64,000 nucleotides of DNA from CAXXOZ01 sp963676435 (lineage in GTDB: Bacteria > Bacillota > Clostridia > Lachnospirales > Lachnospiraceae): NCBI GenBank assembly GCA_963676435.2, contig CAXXOZ010000006.1, positions 1 through 64,000 of the forward strand, written 5' to 3'. This document shows, piece after piece, positions 43,502 to 52,098 of the stretch. Position 1 is the stretch's first letter; each line of letters begins with the position of its first letter. Made by a program: the position numbers and the translations under genes. Under the pieces are notes generated by a model, which saw nothing but the letters and a program-made list of their open reading frames with translations, searched no databases and was not told the origin of the DNA.

Positions 43502-45747
43502 TGGATTATCCTGCTTCCTGAGTTTGTTTTTTCAATTACAATTTGGTTTTGAATTCTCTCTTTAAGCTCCTGAACATGAGAAATTATTCCGATAAGTCTA
43601 TTATCATTTGCTATTCTCAAAAGTGATTCTATCGCCTGATCAAGAGATTGGGAATCAAGAGCACCAAATCCTTCATCTATAAATAATGTATTAATTTCGA
43701 CACCACCAGCAAAGTTTTGAATAACATCTGACATACCAAATGCGAGAGAAAGAGCTGCTTTAAAAACCTCTCCTCCTGAAAGAGTTTTTACTCCTCTATA
43801 CTTGCCTGTATAATTATCCAAGACCTCTATATCTAAACTATCTTTTGTCACTCCACTAAATGCTTCTTTTACCCTTGTCAGTAAATATCTTCCATCTGTC
43901 ATTTTGGAAAATCTTAAATTTGCAGCATTTAAAATAGCATCAAAATAAACGGATAAAACATATTGTTCAAAAATTAAATTTTTATTATTTTTTCCTGAAG
44001 TTATGTTTTCTAAATCACTTATAATTCCATATTCCTTTTCAAGAACTTCTTTATCTCTTATGTCTTCCACAATAAATTTAAGTATTCTTTTATTAACAGA
44101 GATTTTTTCGGAATAGCAACTTGTCACTTCCTCATATTCCCGCTTTTCATGTTCAATCTTTTCAAGGTAGTCTTTAATGTTGTATTCATGCTTTGTTAAT
44201 CTTCTACTGATTTCTTCAAATTCTTTTTCTTTTTCATTTATTTCTTCGTTTATTCTATTTAACAAAATCTGATTTTTATCTAAATCATTTTTTAATTTCA
44301 AATGGCAATTTTTAATTTTTTCAACATCTTCTTTTATTATCTGAGACTCTTTTTTATATTCAAAAATTTCATTTTCGATTTCTTTAATCTTATTTAGGTC
44401 TTCTTTATTCATTTCATAATTTGATAAAGTTTCCTTGCTTGATAGTGCTAAAGCATGTTTTTTATCTGAATCTTCCTTGGCTCTTTCATATTGTTTTTTC
44501 AGTTCATTAACATGCTCTTTGCTGATAACTTCATTTGATAGTTTTGCAATATTTGGGTGAGAAGTGGAACCGCATACAGGACATGGCTCTCCCTCAACCA
44601 GCTCATTTGCAATTAAACCTATCATGGATTTTCTTAATATTTCATCATAATAATCAAACTTATCTTTTTCGTTTTTCATTTTTTCAAATGACAATAAGTA
44701 ATCTTTTTGTCTTTTTTCGAATTTATTTATTTCTATGGAAAATTCTTTCAATTTATCTAAAAAGATCTCCATGCGTTTTATCTTTATATTTAACCCTTCT
44801 ACTATCTCTTCATTTTTAGGAATTTCTAGATACTTCAACTCATTTTCTTTTATAGATTTTTTTATGTCTATTTCTTGACTTTTTATATCTTCAACCTGTT
44901 TTTTTAGTGAGTTTAATTTAACTTCTATAGCAAAAGCAGTTTGCTCTTCTTTTATTGCAACTGCCAATTCTTTTATCTTTATATCTATGTCTTTGATTTT
45001 TTCTTTTATTTCCTGATCTTGCTTTTCAAGTTTAGAAATCTCTTTATTTAGTTCATTTACTATGCCTTCATAACTTTTATTATTTATGTCAAATTCATCA
45101 GAGACTTCAATTCCTTTTATTGATGACTCTAATTTTGAATTGTATGTTTTTATTTCAGAACGCAGATAATTTGTTTTTGCATTAATTAAAATTCTAATTT
45201 TTTCATATATTCCTGTACCAAATATGTCTCTAAATATTTTGGTTCTTTCTTTTGATGGGTTTATTAACAGAGAAGTGAATTCTCCCTGAGCAATCATTGA
45301 AATCTGCTTAAACTGAGAATAATCCATGCCTATAAGGCCTTGTATTTTTTCATTAACAGAATTCGCACCTACCACAAGAGTATTTTCACCTTCTTTTAGG
45401 TATGCGTCTTCTTTCTTTTCAGTAAAACCCTCTCCTCTTTTTTTAGGTCTTATATATTTAGGATTTCTGTATAGTTCATAAACGGTTCCTCTATGTGCAA
45501 ATTTTAGTATTACATATGTATCGGTGTCTATACTTGCAAAGTCACTTCTAAGACTATCCTTACCTCTTGTCATACCACTAGTATTGCCATATAAGGCAAA
45601 AGCAATACCATCAAATATTGTTGTTTTCCCAGCTCCTGTAGGTCCAGTTATTAAAAAAAGTCCTTTTTTTCCTACCTTTTCAAAATCAATTATTGTTTTG
45701 TTTTTATAAGGTCCTATTCCACACATTTCTAATAATAGAGGCTTCAT
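43498..45747 (-). CDS. sbcC: Exonuclease subunit SbcC (short coiled-coil form)
   Basis: 749 residues against about 1,000 or more for typical SbcC. Walker A G-P-T-G-A-G-K-T-T at 35-43, two long coiled-coil arms, a zinc-hook C-P-V-C-G at about 386-390, then the signature LSGGEVFKAALSLAFG (about 653) and Walker B LFIDEGFGALD. All functional parts are present, so the arms are simply short. With SbcD it forms the Mre11-Rad50-like nuclease that processes hairpins and blocked ends. It overlaps sbcD by 4 bp. Confidence 0.9.
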   Translation of the reverse strand: MKPLLLEMCGIGPYKNKTIIDFEKVGKKGLFLITGPTGAGKTTIFDGIAFALYGNTSGMTRGKDSLRSDFASIDTDTYVILKFAHRGTVYELYRNPKYIRPKKRGEGFTEKKEDAYLKEGENTLVVGANSVNEKIQGLIGMDYSQFKQISMIAQGEFTSLLINPSKERTKIFRDIFGTGIYEKIRILINAKTNYLRSEIKTYNSKLESSIKGIEVSDEFDINNKSYEGIVNELNKEISKLEKQDQEIKEKIKDIDIKIKELAVAIKEEQTAFAIEVKLNSLKKQVEDIKSQEIDIKKSIKENELKYLEIPKNEEIVEGLNIKIKRMEIFLDKLKEFSIEINKFEKRQKDYLLSFEKMKNEKDKFDYYDEILRKSMIGLIANELVEGEPCPVCGSTSHPNIAKLSNEVISKEHVNELKKQYERAKEDSDKKHALALSSKETLSNYEMNKEDLNKIKEIENEIFEYKKESQIIKEDVEKIKNCHLKLKNDLDKNQILLNRINEEINEKEKEFEEISRRLTKHEYNIKDYLEKIEHEKREYEEVTSCYSEKISVNKRILKFIVEDIRDKEVLEKEYGIISDLENITSGKNNKNLIFEQYVLSVYFDAILNAANLRFSKMTDGRYLLTRVKEAFSGVTKDSLDIEVLDNYTGKYRGVKTLSGGEVFKAALSLAFGMSDVIQNFAGGVEINTLFIDEGFGALDSQSLDQAIESLLRIANDNRLIGIISHVQELKERIQNQIVIEKTNSGSRIIQ

Positions 45748-46850
45748 GATTTTTCACCTCTCTTTGCTTTATCTATAAACTGTTTCACTATGTCTTTTTT
45801 CTCTTCTTCAAGAGGTGTTTCTGTTACAAACAAATAAAACTCTTCAAAAAGTTCTAAAGGAGTTTTGCTTTTTATTTCATTGGTATCGATTTTTTCAATA
45901 TGGTTATTCAAAATATTTTTTTCAATAATAATCTGCATAATATTAGGATAAACCATTCTTAGTGTTCCAATAGGATCAATCAATTCTTCTTTATTTGTAA
46001 GGGTAGCACAAATAAAATCATTTGGGTTTCCTAATGAAACTATTTCATCTTTAATCAGCTCTTTTAATTCACCTTTGATTTTTCTCATCTCTCTAATAGG
46101 AACTAAATTTTTCGGGGTTATCTCTATATCCCCCTTTTCTTTTATATCTATAAGGTGAATACATTTGCTTTTTTCCATTTTCGAAAATGAATATTTCAAC
46201 GGAGAACCAGAGTAATATACATTCCCACTTCCTATATGCATTGAAGAATGAATATGACCTAGGGCTGCATAGTCAAATTTTTCAAACACACTAACATCTA
46301 CATTATCTACATTTCCTACTATTCCTTCATTAAATCTACCATCTGTTGTAACAAAATTGTGGCTTAATATAACATTTCTTTTCTTCTCATCTATATTCGC
46401 TTTTTCAATTACATTTCTTACCGCAGCTTCCATAGATTCTTCTTTTATATCCCTAAAATATGGCAACATAAAAAAATTCACATCACCAAATTCATCATTT
46501 AAAGTAACACTTTTCATTTCTCCATCAAATATTCCTTCAATAAAAAAACCATTTTCTCTCATAATAGAGCTTGCAAAGCTTAATCTTTCTGGTGAATCAT
46601 GGTTTCCACTTATTGCCATTATATATATGTTGTTTTTTACTAATTCAGTTATAAAAAAATCAAGCAGTTTTACTGCTTCAGCTGAAGGAACTGATCTGTC
46701 ATACAAATCTCCTGCCAGCAATACAGCATCTGCTTGTTCTTCTTTTGCAATACTAATAATACGGCTTAAAATATAATCTTGATCCTCAATCATATTAAAG
46801 CCGTTTATGGTTATTCCAATATGCAAGTCCCCCGTATGAATAAACCTCAT
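45744..46850 (-). CDS. sbcD: Exonuclease subunit SbcD
   Basis: 368 residues from the ATG at 46850, which starts one base after the stop of the upstream small gene; an in-frame ATG ten codons earlier lies inside that gene. Metal-binding motifs of the calcineurin-like fold are G-D-L-H-I-G, L-L-A-G-D-L-Y-D-R, S-G-N-H-D-S-P and G-H-I-H-S-S. It is the nuclease partner of SbcC, whose gene overlaps its 3' end. Coupled translation of the three genes here is likely. Confidence 0.93.
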   Translation of the reverse strand: MRFIHTGDLHIGITINGFNMIEDQDYILSRIISIAKEEQADAVLLAGDLYDRSVPSAEAVKLLDFFITELVKNNIYIMAISGNHDSPERLSFASSIMRENGFFIEGIFDGEMKSVTLNDEFGDVNFFMLPYFRDIKEESMEAAVRNVIEKANIDEKKRNVILSHNFVTTDGRFNEGIVGNVDNVDVSVFEKFDYAALGHIHSSMHIGSGNVYYSGSPLKYSFSKMEKSKCIHLIDIKEKGDIEITPKNLVPIREMRKIKGELKELIKDEIVSLGNPNDFICATLTNKEELIDPIGTLRMVYPNIMQIIIEKNILNNHIEKIDTNEIKSKTPLELFEEFYLFVTETPLEEEKKDIVKQFIDKAKRGEKS

Positions 46851-46851
46851 C

Positions 46852-47115
46852 CTATACCTCAATAACCAAATATTTTCCATTAGGCAACTCTAAAACTTCA
46901 GGTGCCTCTAAAATGTCCTCATCGCTCATACCTTCATAATCGATTCCATTTTCTTCCCAGTGTTCCTTGATGTCATCCACAGTGTCTAAAACAGTAGCAA
47001 AACAATCCTCTAAAAATTCTATTGCTTCATCAATAGTTTCAGCCACTGGTTCCCTAAACAATTTAGATTGATTGTTTAAAAAAGTCTGGGCACATTCCAA
47101 CTCATAACCTTCCAT
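46852..47115 (-). CDS. Small acidic protein, unknown function
   Basis: 87 residues from the ATG at 47115: AAGGAGG is nine bases before it and would lie inside the coding sequence if the ATG at 47136 were used. The protein is acidic (E/D-rich, EYELECAQ-like start, the pattern D-E-A-I-E-F-L-E-D-C-F), mainly helical, with a final strand LPNGKYLVIEV. I recognise no named family, though similar small proteins seem widespread in Clostridia. Its stop is one base from the sbcD start, so it is in that operon. Confidence 0.65.
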   Translation of the reverse strand: MEGYELECAQTFLNNQSKLFREPVAETIDEAIEFLEDCFATVLDTVDDIKEHWEENGIDYEGMSDEDILEAPEVLELPNGKYLVIEV

Positions 47116-47178
47116 ATGATCAAACCTCCTTGTCATTACTTCTCTGTCCTAGTTATAATTTCATTATAATGGAAACCA

Positions 47179-48078
47179 TCATTTTTTCAAGGGGTTTTTG
47201 CTTTTTAAAAATGAAAGTTTTGTTTCTGAAATAATAATAGAAATGAAAATCAAAATAAAACCTATAGCAAGTTTTAATGTAAGGCTTTCTCCATAAAAAA
47301 TAATCGAAAATACAACTCCTAAAACTGCCTCCAGACTTAATATAATAGCTGCTGCCGAAGGATGAGTATAGGTCTGACCTATATTTTGTAATAATAAAGC
47401 CGCTGTTGTTGCAAAAAATGCTAAATAAAACAACTCAAGTATAACTCCAACATCCCAAATATTGGCAGGTGGAAGTTCTTCTGTAAAGAAAAACATTATC
47501 CATGAAATTATAGCAAAAAAACCAAACTGTAGTATTGTAATCACTATTGGATCTTTATCTTTTACAAGCTTTGCTACCGCAACCATATGTGATGCAAAGA
47601 AAAACCCTCCTATCAGCGTCATAAAATCACCAAATGAAACACTAAAATCACCATTCAGAGTAACAAACCCTATACCTAACACACACAAAACTGCGGCAAG
47701 ATAATTATATATACTAGGTTTTGATTTGTTAACTATCCAAAATAGAAAAGGTACTAGTATACAATAAATAGCTGTTAGAAAAGCATTTTTTCCAGGTGTT
47801 GTTCCTCGTAATCCTACTGTTTGAAACCAGTAAGCTAAATATAAAAACAACCCAATTATAAAACCATACAAAAAGTATGATTTATTTAATTTTTTTAATC
47901 GTTTGTGAAAAATCAGAGATAACAATAAACATCCTGTTGAAAATCTTATCCCTAAAAGTAAATTGGTCGGTAAAACTTCTACCGCATTTTTCATTATAAA
48001 AAAGGAGCTGCCCCAAATTATGGCTGCACCAAAAAGTGCAGCCTTAGCTCCTAAACTGTATTTTGTTTTTTCTTTCAT
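47179..48078 (-). CDS. DMT superfamily transporter (EamA)
   Basis: 299 residues with ten hydrophobic helices formed by two EamA repeats; GAAIIWGSSFF at the start and PSAAAIILSLEAVLGVVFSII in the second repeat are typical. Members of this family export amino acids or other small metabolites. The substrate is unknown. It begins 17 bp after the ABC ATPase gene, so it may be part of the same amino acid transcript. No terminator is evident between them. Confidence 0.85.
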   Translation of the reverse strand: MKEKTKYSLGAKAALFGAAIIWGSSFFIMKNAVEVLPTNLLLGIRFSTGCLLLSLIFHKRLKKLNKSYFLYGFIIGLFLYLAYWFQTVGLRGTTPGKNAFLTAIYCILVPFLFWIVNKSKPSIYNYLAAVLCVLGIGFVTLNGDFSVSFGDFMTLIGGFFFASHMVAVAKLVKDKDPIVITILQFGFFAIISWIMFFFTEELPPANIWDVGVILELFYLAFFATTAALLLQNIGQTYTHPSAAAIILSLEAVLGVVFSIIFYGESLTLKLAIGFILIFISIIISETKLSFLKSKNPLKK

Positions 48079-48095
48079 TAATTCTCCAGTCTAGC

Positions 48096-48854
48096 TTATA
48101 AAACACTTTTTAAGAACTTTTTAGTTAATTCATGTTTTGGATTTGTAAACATTTCCTGTGGACTAGAAACCTCTAAAATCTGTTTTTCAGCCATAAATAC
48201 AACTTTGTCTGCAACTTCTTTTGCAAACCCCATTTCGTGAGTTACCACGAGCATTGTCATCCCCTGTTGTGCAAGGTCTTTCATAACTGCTAACACCTCT
48301 CCAACAAGTTCTGGATCAAGTGCTGATGTAGGTTCATCAAACAGCATTATTTTAGGTTCCATAGCTAAAGCTCTAGCTATTGCTACCCTTTGCTGCTGAC
48401 CTCCTGAAAGTTTTGATGGGTAAAAATCATACTTATCACTAAGTCCTACTTTATCTAAAAGAGATTTTGCTTTTGCTTCCGCTTCTGCTTTTGGAATTTT
48501 TCTTACATTTACTGGGGAAATCATTACATTTTCTAACGCTGTTTTATGAGGAAATAAATTAAAGCGTTGAAAAACCATCCCAAGTTCAAGTAAAACTTCC
48601 ATTCTTTCCTTTGTTGTAATCTTTACTCTGTTATGTCCGTTTTCTCTGTCATCTATTAATTTATCTTCTATATATATTTTTCCACTTGTTATTTTTTCAA
48701 GGTGGTTTAAAGAACGAAGATATGTAGATTTCCCAGCTCCTGATGGTCCTATTATACATATCACTTCGCCCTGTTCTACAGTAAGGCTTACATCCTTTAA
48801 TACTTCAAGGTTTCCAAAGCTCTTACTTAAGTTTTCTGTTCTTATCATTGACAT
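48096..48854 (-). CDS. Polar amino acid ABC transporter, ATP-binding protein
   Basis: 252 residues. Walker A G-P-S-G-A-G-K-S-T, Q-loop FQRFNLFPH, signature LSGGQQQRVAIARALA, Walker B L-F-D-E-P-T-S-A-L-D, H-switch T-H-E-M-G. It is GlnQ/HisP-like. It energises uptake by the permease encoded 13 bp upstream and the binding protein before that. The leader upstream of the set suggests control by an amino acid or its tRNA. Confidence 0.92.
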   Translation of the reverse strand: MSMIRTENLSKSFGNLEVLKDVSLTVEQGEVICIIGPSGAGKSTYLRSLNHLEKITSGKIYIEDKLIDDRENGHNRVKITTKERMEVLLELGMVFQRFNLFPHKTALENVMISPVNVRKIPKAEAEAKAKSLLDKVGLSDKYDFYPSKLSGGQQQRVAIARALAMEPKIMLFDEPTSALDPELVGEVLAVMKDLAQQGMTMLVVTHEMGFAKEVADKVVFMAEKQILEVSSPQEMFTNPKHELTKKFLKSVL

Positions 48855-48866
48855 AGCTTTTTCCTC

Positions 48867-49784
48867 CTATTCGTATACTGAAAATCTTTTTTCTAATCGG
48901 TTAAATAACTTTGTAAATATTGCAGTTATACATAAATATATTGCTGCTGCTGGCAAAAAGATTAATGGACCATCTGAAGACAATATCGCCCTAGTAACTT
49001 TCATTATATCTCCAAGCGCAATCATCGAAACAAGAGACACATCTTTTAATAACATAATAAATTCGTTACCCAAAGGTGGCATTAATCTTCTATATGATTG
49101 TGGTATTATTATCAACTTCATAGCCTTACCATAGCTCATACCTAAGGCTTTTGATGCCTCCATTTGTCCTTTATCTATCGACTGAATACCTGCTCTAATA
49201 ATTTCTGCACAGTAAGCTGCTGAATTCAATGAAAAAGCAATGAATGCAGAAACATATGCAGGAGTTTTCAAAGAAAGACTAATTAGCGGAAGTGCGCTAT
49301 ATATAAAAAACAACTGCATAATTAGAGGTGTCCCTCTGAAGATAAAAATATATGCACTGCATAATTTACTAATTAATTTATTTTTAGAAATTTTACCCAA
49401 GGCAAAAAAGATTCCAAATATAATACCGGCAATCAATGATAAAACTGCTAAAGATATAGTAATCACTGAGCCTTTTAAAAGCTGAGGTACCCACATACAA
49501 AATTTTGCAAAAGTTTCTAGACCACCATCATTTGCAACAATAATTCCATCGTTAAAAGCAATGAATTTATTGTTTTTAACATAATAAACTGAAAAATATA
49601 AATAGTTATATCGAGTCTCAACAGCATTTTCCGATACTTCTAATTCGTTTTCTTCAACATATTCTCTGAAGTAATTATGAAAATTTTCTTTATTCATATT
49701 TTTGGGCATAAATATTGCCAATGTAAAACCAATAATTATAACTATAGAAATAATCCATACAATTATTTTCTTTTTCTTAGACAT
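48867..49784 (-). CDS. Polar amino acid ABC transporter, permease
   Basis: 305 residues from the ATG at 49784, supported by CAGGAGA; an ATG 16 codons upstream lies over the intercistronic hairpin. One N-terminal membrane helix is followed by about 60 extracytoplasmic residues, then the HisM-type permease with five helices and the EAA loop E-A-S-K-A-L-G-M-S-Y-G-K-A. The long outside segment before the core is less usual for HisM-type permeases, which tend to start near the first core helix. It lies between the binding protein and ATPase genes. Confidence 0.9.
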   Translation of the reverse strand: MSKKKKIIVWIISIVIIIGFTLAIFMPKNMNKENFHNYFREYVEENELEVSENAVETRYNYLYFSVYYVKNNKFIAFNDGIIVANDGGLETFAKFCMWVPQLLKGSVITISLAVLSLIAGIIFGIFFALGKISKNKLISKLCSAYIFIFRGTPLIMQLFFIYSALPLISLSLKTPAYVSAFIAFSLNSAAYCAEIIRAGIQSIDKGQMEASKALGMSYGKAMKLIIIPQSYRRLMPPLGNEFIMLLKDVSLVSMIALGDIMKVTRAILSSDGPLIFLPAAAIYLCITAIFTKLFNRLEKRFSVYE

Positions 49785-49800
49785 AAAAATCTCCTGAAAT

Positions 49801-49830
49801 GTATGGGGTGGCATATTTGCCACCCCATAC
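49801..49830 (-). terminator. Strong intercistronic hairpin after the binding-protein gene
   Basis: GTATGGGGTGGCA/TGCCACCCCATAC, thirteen perfect pairs with a four-base loop, 17 bp after the binding-protein stop, without a T-tract on the minus strand. It should stabilise the upstream message or partly stop transcription, giving an excess of binding protein over permease. Confidence 0.7.
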
Positions 49831-49847
49831 AAATATTTTTTATAATA

Positions 49848-50648
49848 CTATCTTAAACCTTCTGTTACATCATAGCCAAAATATTTTGTAGCTATAGTAG
49901 CAAATGTTCCATCTGCATATAAAGCGTCTACTGCTGCTTCTATTTCTGCTGTTAATTCATCATTTCCCTTTTTAAGACAAATTGCCATTGGTTCAGGTTC
50001 ATCACTTTCCCAAACAATGTCATAAAGAGCTGCATCTTCGCCCATGTAATAGGCAGCAACAACACTGTCAACTAAAACAGCATCAACTCTTTCTGTTTTT
50101 AAGTCATCAAAACAAGTTAATATTTTTTCATACTGATTATAGTTTTCAATTACTAAACCATCTTCAATTAGTCCAGTAACTAATACATCTGCTGTAGTTT
50201 CAGCTTGAACCGCTACTGATTTACCATCTAATTCTTCTAGAGTAGATATTCCTGAATCTTTTCTTGTAACCATAACTATTCTATTAGCTACATATGGTTC
50301 TGTAAGGTTATAATCTTCCTGTCTATCATCTGTAATACTAACAGCTGAAATAATACAGTCATAATTATCTATTGTTACTCCTGTAAATATTCCATCCCAA
50401 GCTGTGTCAACAATTTCAAGATCAAGTTCCATGTAGTCAGCTATAGCCTGAGCTACTTCAACATCAAATCCTATCATTGTTGCTCCATCTTCATCAAAGT
50501 ATTCCATTGGTGGATATCCAATTTCCATTCCTACCATTAAAACACCGTCTGTGAGTGTAAGACCACCTTCATTGTCTGAGCTTGATCCACAAGCTGTAAG
50601 ACCCATTAAAAGTACCAATCCTAACACTACTGCTAAAATCTTCTTCAT
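49848..50648 (-). CDS. Polar amino acid ABC transporter, substrate-binding lipoprotein
   Basis: 266 residues. Signal peptide with lipobox ending at Cys20 (L-T-A-C), then a SBP_bac_3 domain: VGMEIGYPPMEYFDEDG, GFDVEVAQAIADYM and a hinge region through to DALYADGTFATIATKYFG. It binds an amino acid outside the membrane. The specificity cannot be read with certainty; the upstream leader points to basic amino acids only weakly. AAGGAGAAAAGAAGT precedes the ATG. Confidence 0.9.
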   Translation of the reverse strand: MKKILAVVLGLVLLMGLTACGSSSDNEGGLTLTDGVLMVGMEIGYPPMEYFDEDGATMIGFDVEVAQAIADYMELDLEIVDTAWDGIFTGVTIDNYDCIISAVSITDDRQEDYNLTEPYVANRIVMVTRKDSGISTLEELDGKSVAVQAETTADVLVTGLIEDGLVIENYNQYEKILTCFDDLKTERVDAVLVDSVVAAYYMGEDAALYDIVWESDEPEPMAICLKKGNDELTAEIEAAVDALYADGTFATIATKYFGYDVTEGLR

Positions 50649-50687
50649 ACTTCTTTTCTCCTTCTTTTACTAAATAATTTTTTAAAC

Positions 50688-50897
50688 AAAAAAAGAACAA
50701 CCTCATCTCTCGAATCCGTTGTCCAATCAGATAAATTTATAAACAAATCAACATTTTATCAATGTTTGAAAATTAAATTTCTGAAAGTTCACCGGTAAGG
50801 GAAAATAAAAAGCCGGATCGTATAAATCACACGCTCTCGGCCAAAGATATTAATCTTTCTTAGCGCTCCACTTACTTAAATACCGCTCCTCTAATCT
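50688..50897 (-). promoter_or_regulatory. Structured leader ending in a terminator: candidate riboswitch or attenuator
   Basis: From the promoter at 50904-50932 the RNA begins near 50897 and runs about 200 nt. It contains AGAGGAGCG, AAGTAAGTGGAGCGC, a CTAAGAAAGATT...ATCTTTGGCCGA stem, CCGG-based hairpin, then GGACAAC...GTTGTTC (50724-50695) followed by seven T. The AGAGG-GCG, AGUA and GGCCGA pieces resemble parts of the lysine riboswitch, but the closing strand expected for that family is not visible, and there is no T-box sequence. Control by lysine is a guess; a regulated leader is well supported. Confidence 0.55.
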
Positions 50898-51505
50898 GTT
50901 AAAATGGTAGCACAATAAAGTGAAACTGTCAATAAAAAAGACCTTTTTTTCAGCTCTTTTTCAAGTCGATAAATTGGTAATCCCACAACATTATTGTAGT
51001 CACCTTTTATTTTTAATATATGCTCATCAGCTTCACCCTGAATAGCATATGCTCCTGCCTTATCCATAGGTTCTCCACTCTTAATATACTCCCAAATCCA
51101 ATCATCATCAATTGGTTTCATATAAACAAGAGTTTTATTAGCAAATATCTTTTTTTTGATTATAGAATTCTGTCTAGAGATTATAGCAACACCTGTGAAA
51201 ACAGCCTGTTTTTTGCCCTGTAGTTTTTTTAGCATCCTATAAGCATCTTTCTCGTCTTTAGGCTTTCCCATGATTTCTTTATCAATAATAACCAAAGTGT
51301 CTGCTCCAATAACTGTACACTCACCTTCAATTTTTTCAAAAATATCCTGTGCCTTTTGTAGTGCTAATTCTTTAACAACTTTTTTAGGATTACTACTTGT
51401 TATGGCTTCTTCCTTTTTACTAGGTATACATTCGAATTCGTAACCTAATTCTGAAAGCAATTCTTTTCTCCTTGGGGACGCCGAAGCTAATATCAACCTT
51501 CCCAT
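50891..51505 (-). CDS. maf: Maf family nucleotide pyrophosphatase
   Basis: 204 residues. S-A-S-P-R-R-K-E-L-L near the N-terminus, G-A-D-T-L-V-I, and GGYAIQG-like A-G-A-Y-A-I-Q-G are the family blocks. Maf proteins hydrolyse non-canonical or modified nucleoside triphosphates. The last twenty residues extend past the usual end, over the promoter of the next operon, and are of doubtful value. It overlaps the radical SAM gene by 13 bp. Confidence 0.9.
   Translation of the reverse strand: MGRLILASASPRRKELLSELGYEFECIPSKKEEAITSSNPKKVVKELALQKAQDIFEKIEGECTVIGADTLVIIDKEIMGKPKDEKDAYRMLKKLQGKKQAVFTGVAIISRQNSIIKKKIFANKTLVYMKPIDDDWIWEYIKSGEPMDKAGAYAIQGEADEHILKIKGDYNNVVGLPIYRLEKELKKRSFLLTVSLYCATILTD
50904..50932 (-). 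promoter_or_regulatory. Promoter of the amino acid ABC operon
   Basis: Minus-strand TTGACA (50932-50927), 17-bp spacer, TACCAT (50909-50904). It lies inside the last codons of maf, so the ABC leader starts at the very end of that gene. Confidence 0.7.
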
Positions 51506-52098
51506 GCTCTTATCCTATAATCCACACCTAATCTGTCTGCTATTCTTTGGCACTCCTCTTCCTCTTCTTTTGTGATGGTTGTACTTACTGTAGTAAGAAT
51601 AACTTTGTCCACATATTTTTTTGCATTCTTTGCAAATTCTAATAAAGAATCAAACGCATCAATACCAAATTTGTTTCTAGTTAATTCAAAATACTTTTCT
51701 TTATTTGGAGTATTTAAACTAATAGAAATAACATCAATCACTCCTTCAAACATCGGTGTAGTGTCTTTCTTATTTATTAAATCAGATAATCCATTAGTAT
51801 TAATTCTTATTTTAATATTATATTTTTCTTTTATATATTTTGCTATTTCTAATAAATCCTCCAACCTTTCAGTTGGTTCTCCGTAACCGCAAAAAACTAT
51901 TTCGTTAAAAGCATTTAAGTCTTCTACTTCAATAGCCTCTATAACTTCTTTTACACTAGGCTCTCTCTCTAGCCACAATGGCTCTGAGCCATAAACTGTA
52001 TCAGAATCATTTCTCAGACAAAATGTGCAATTACTTGGGCATCTGTTGGTAAAGTTAACATATAAGCCTTTTTTTACTTTATAAACAATCGTCATCAT
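51493..52098 (-). CDS. TatD-linked radical SAM protein
   Basis: 201 residues. Cys20-x3-Cys24-x2-Cys27 (C-P-S-N-C-T-F-C) binds the 4Fe-4S cluster; F-C-G-Y-G-E-P-T and I-R-I-N-T-N-G-L are the usual SAM-binding blocks. The size and sequence fit the small TatD-linked radical SAM family. In many genomes the partner is a TatD nuclease; none is in the window, and the reaction is unknown. It overlaps the pyridoxal kinase gene by 4 bp and maf by 13 bp. Confidence 0.85.
   Translation of the reverse strand: MMTIVYKVKKGLYVNFTNRCPSNCTFCLRNDSDTVYGSEPLWLEREPSVKEVIEAIEVEDLNAFNEIVFCGYGEPTERLEDLLEIAKYIKEKYNIKIRINTNGLSDLINKKDTTPMFEGVIDVISISLNTPNKEKYFELTRNKFGIDAFDSLLEFAKNAKKYVDKVILTTVSTTITKEEEEECQRIADRLGVDYRIRAWEG

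Noticed and set aside
50688..50897. T-box leader for the ABC operon
   Set aside because: No GGUGG-ACCGCG T-box sequence or antiterminator bulge can be seen.
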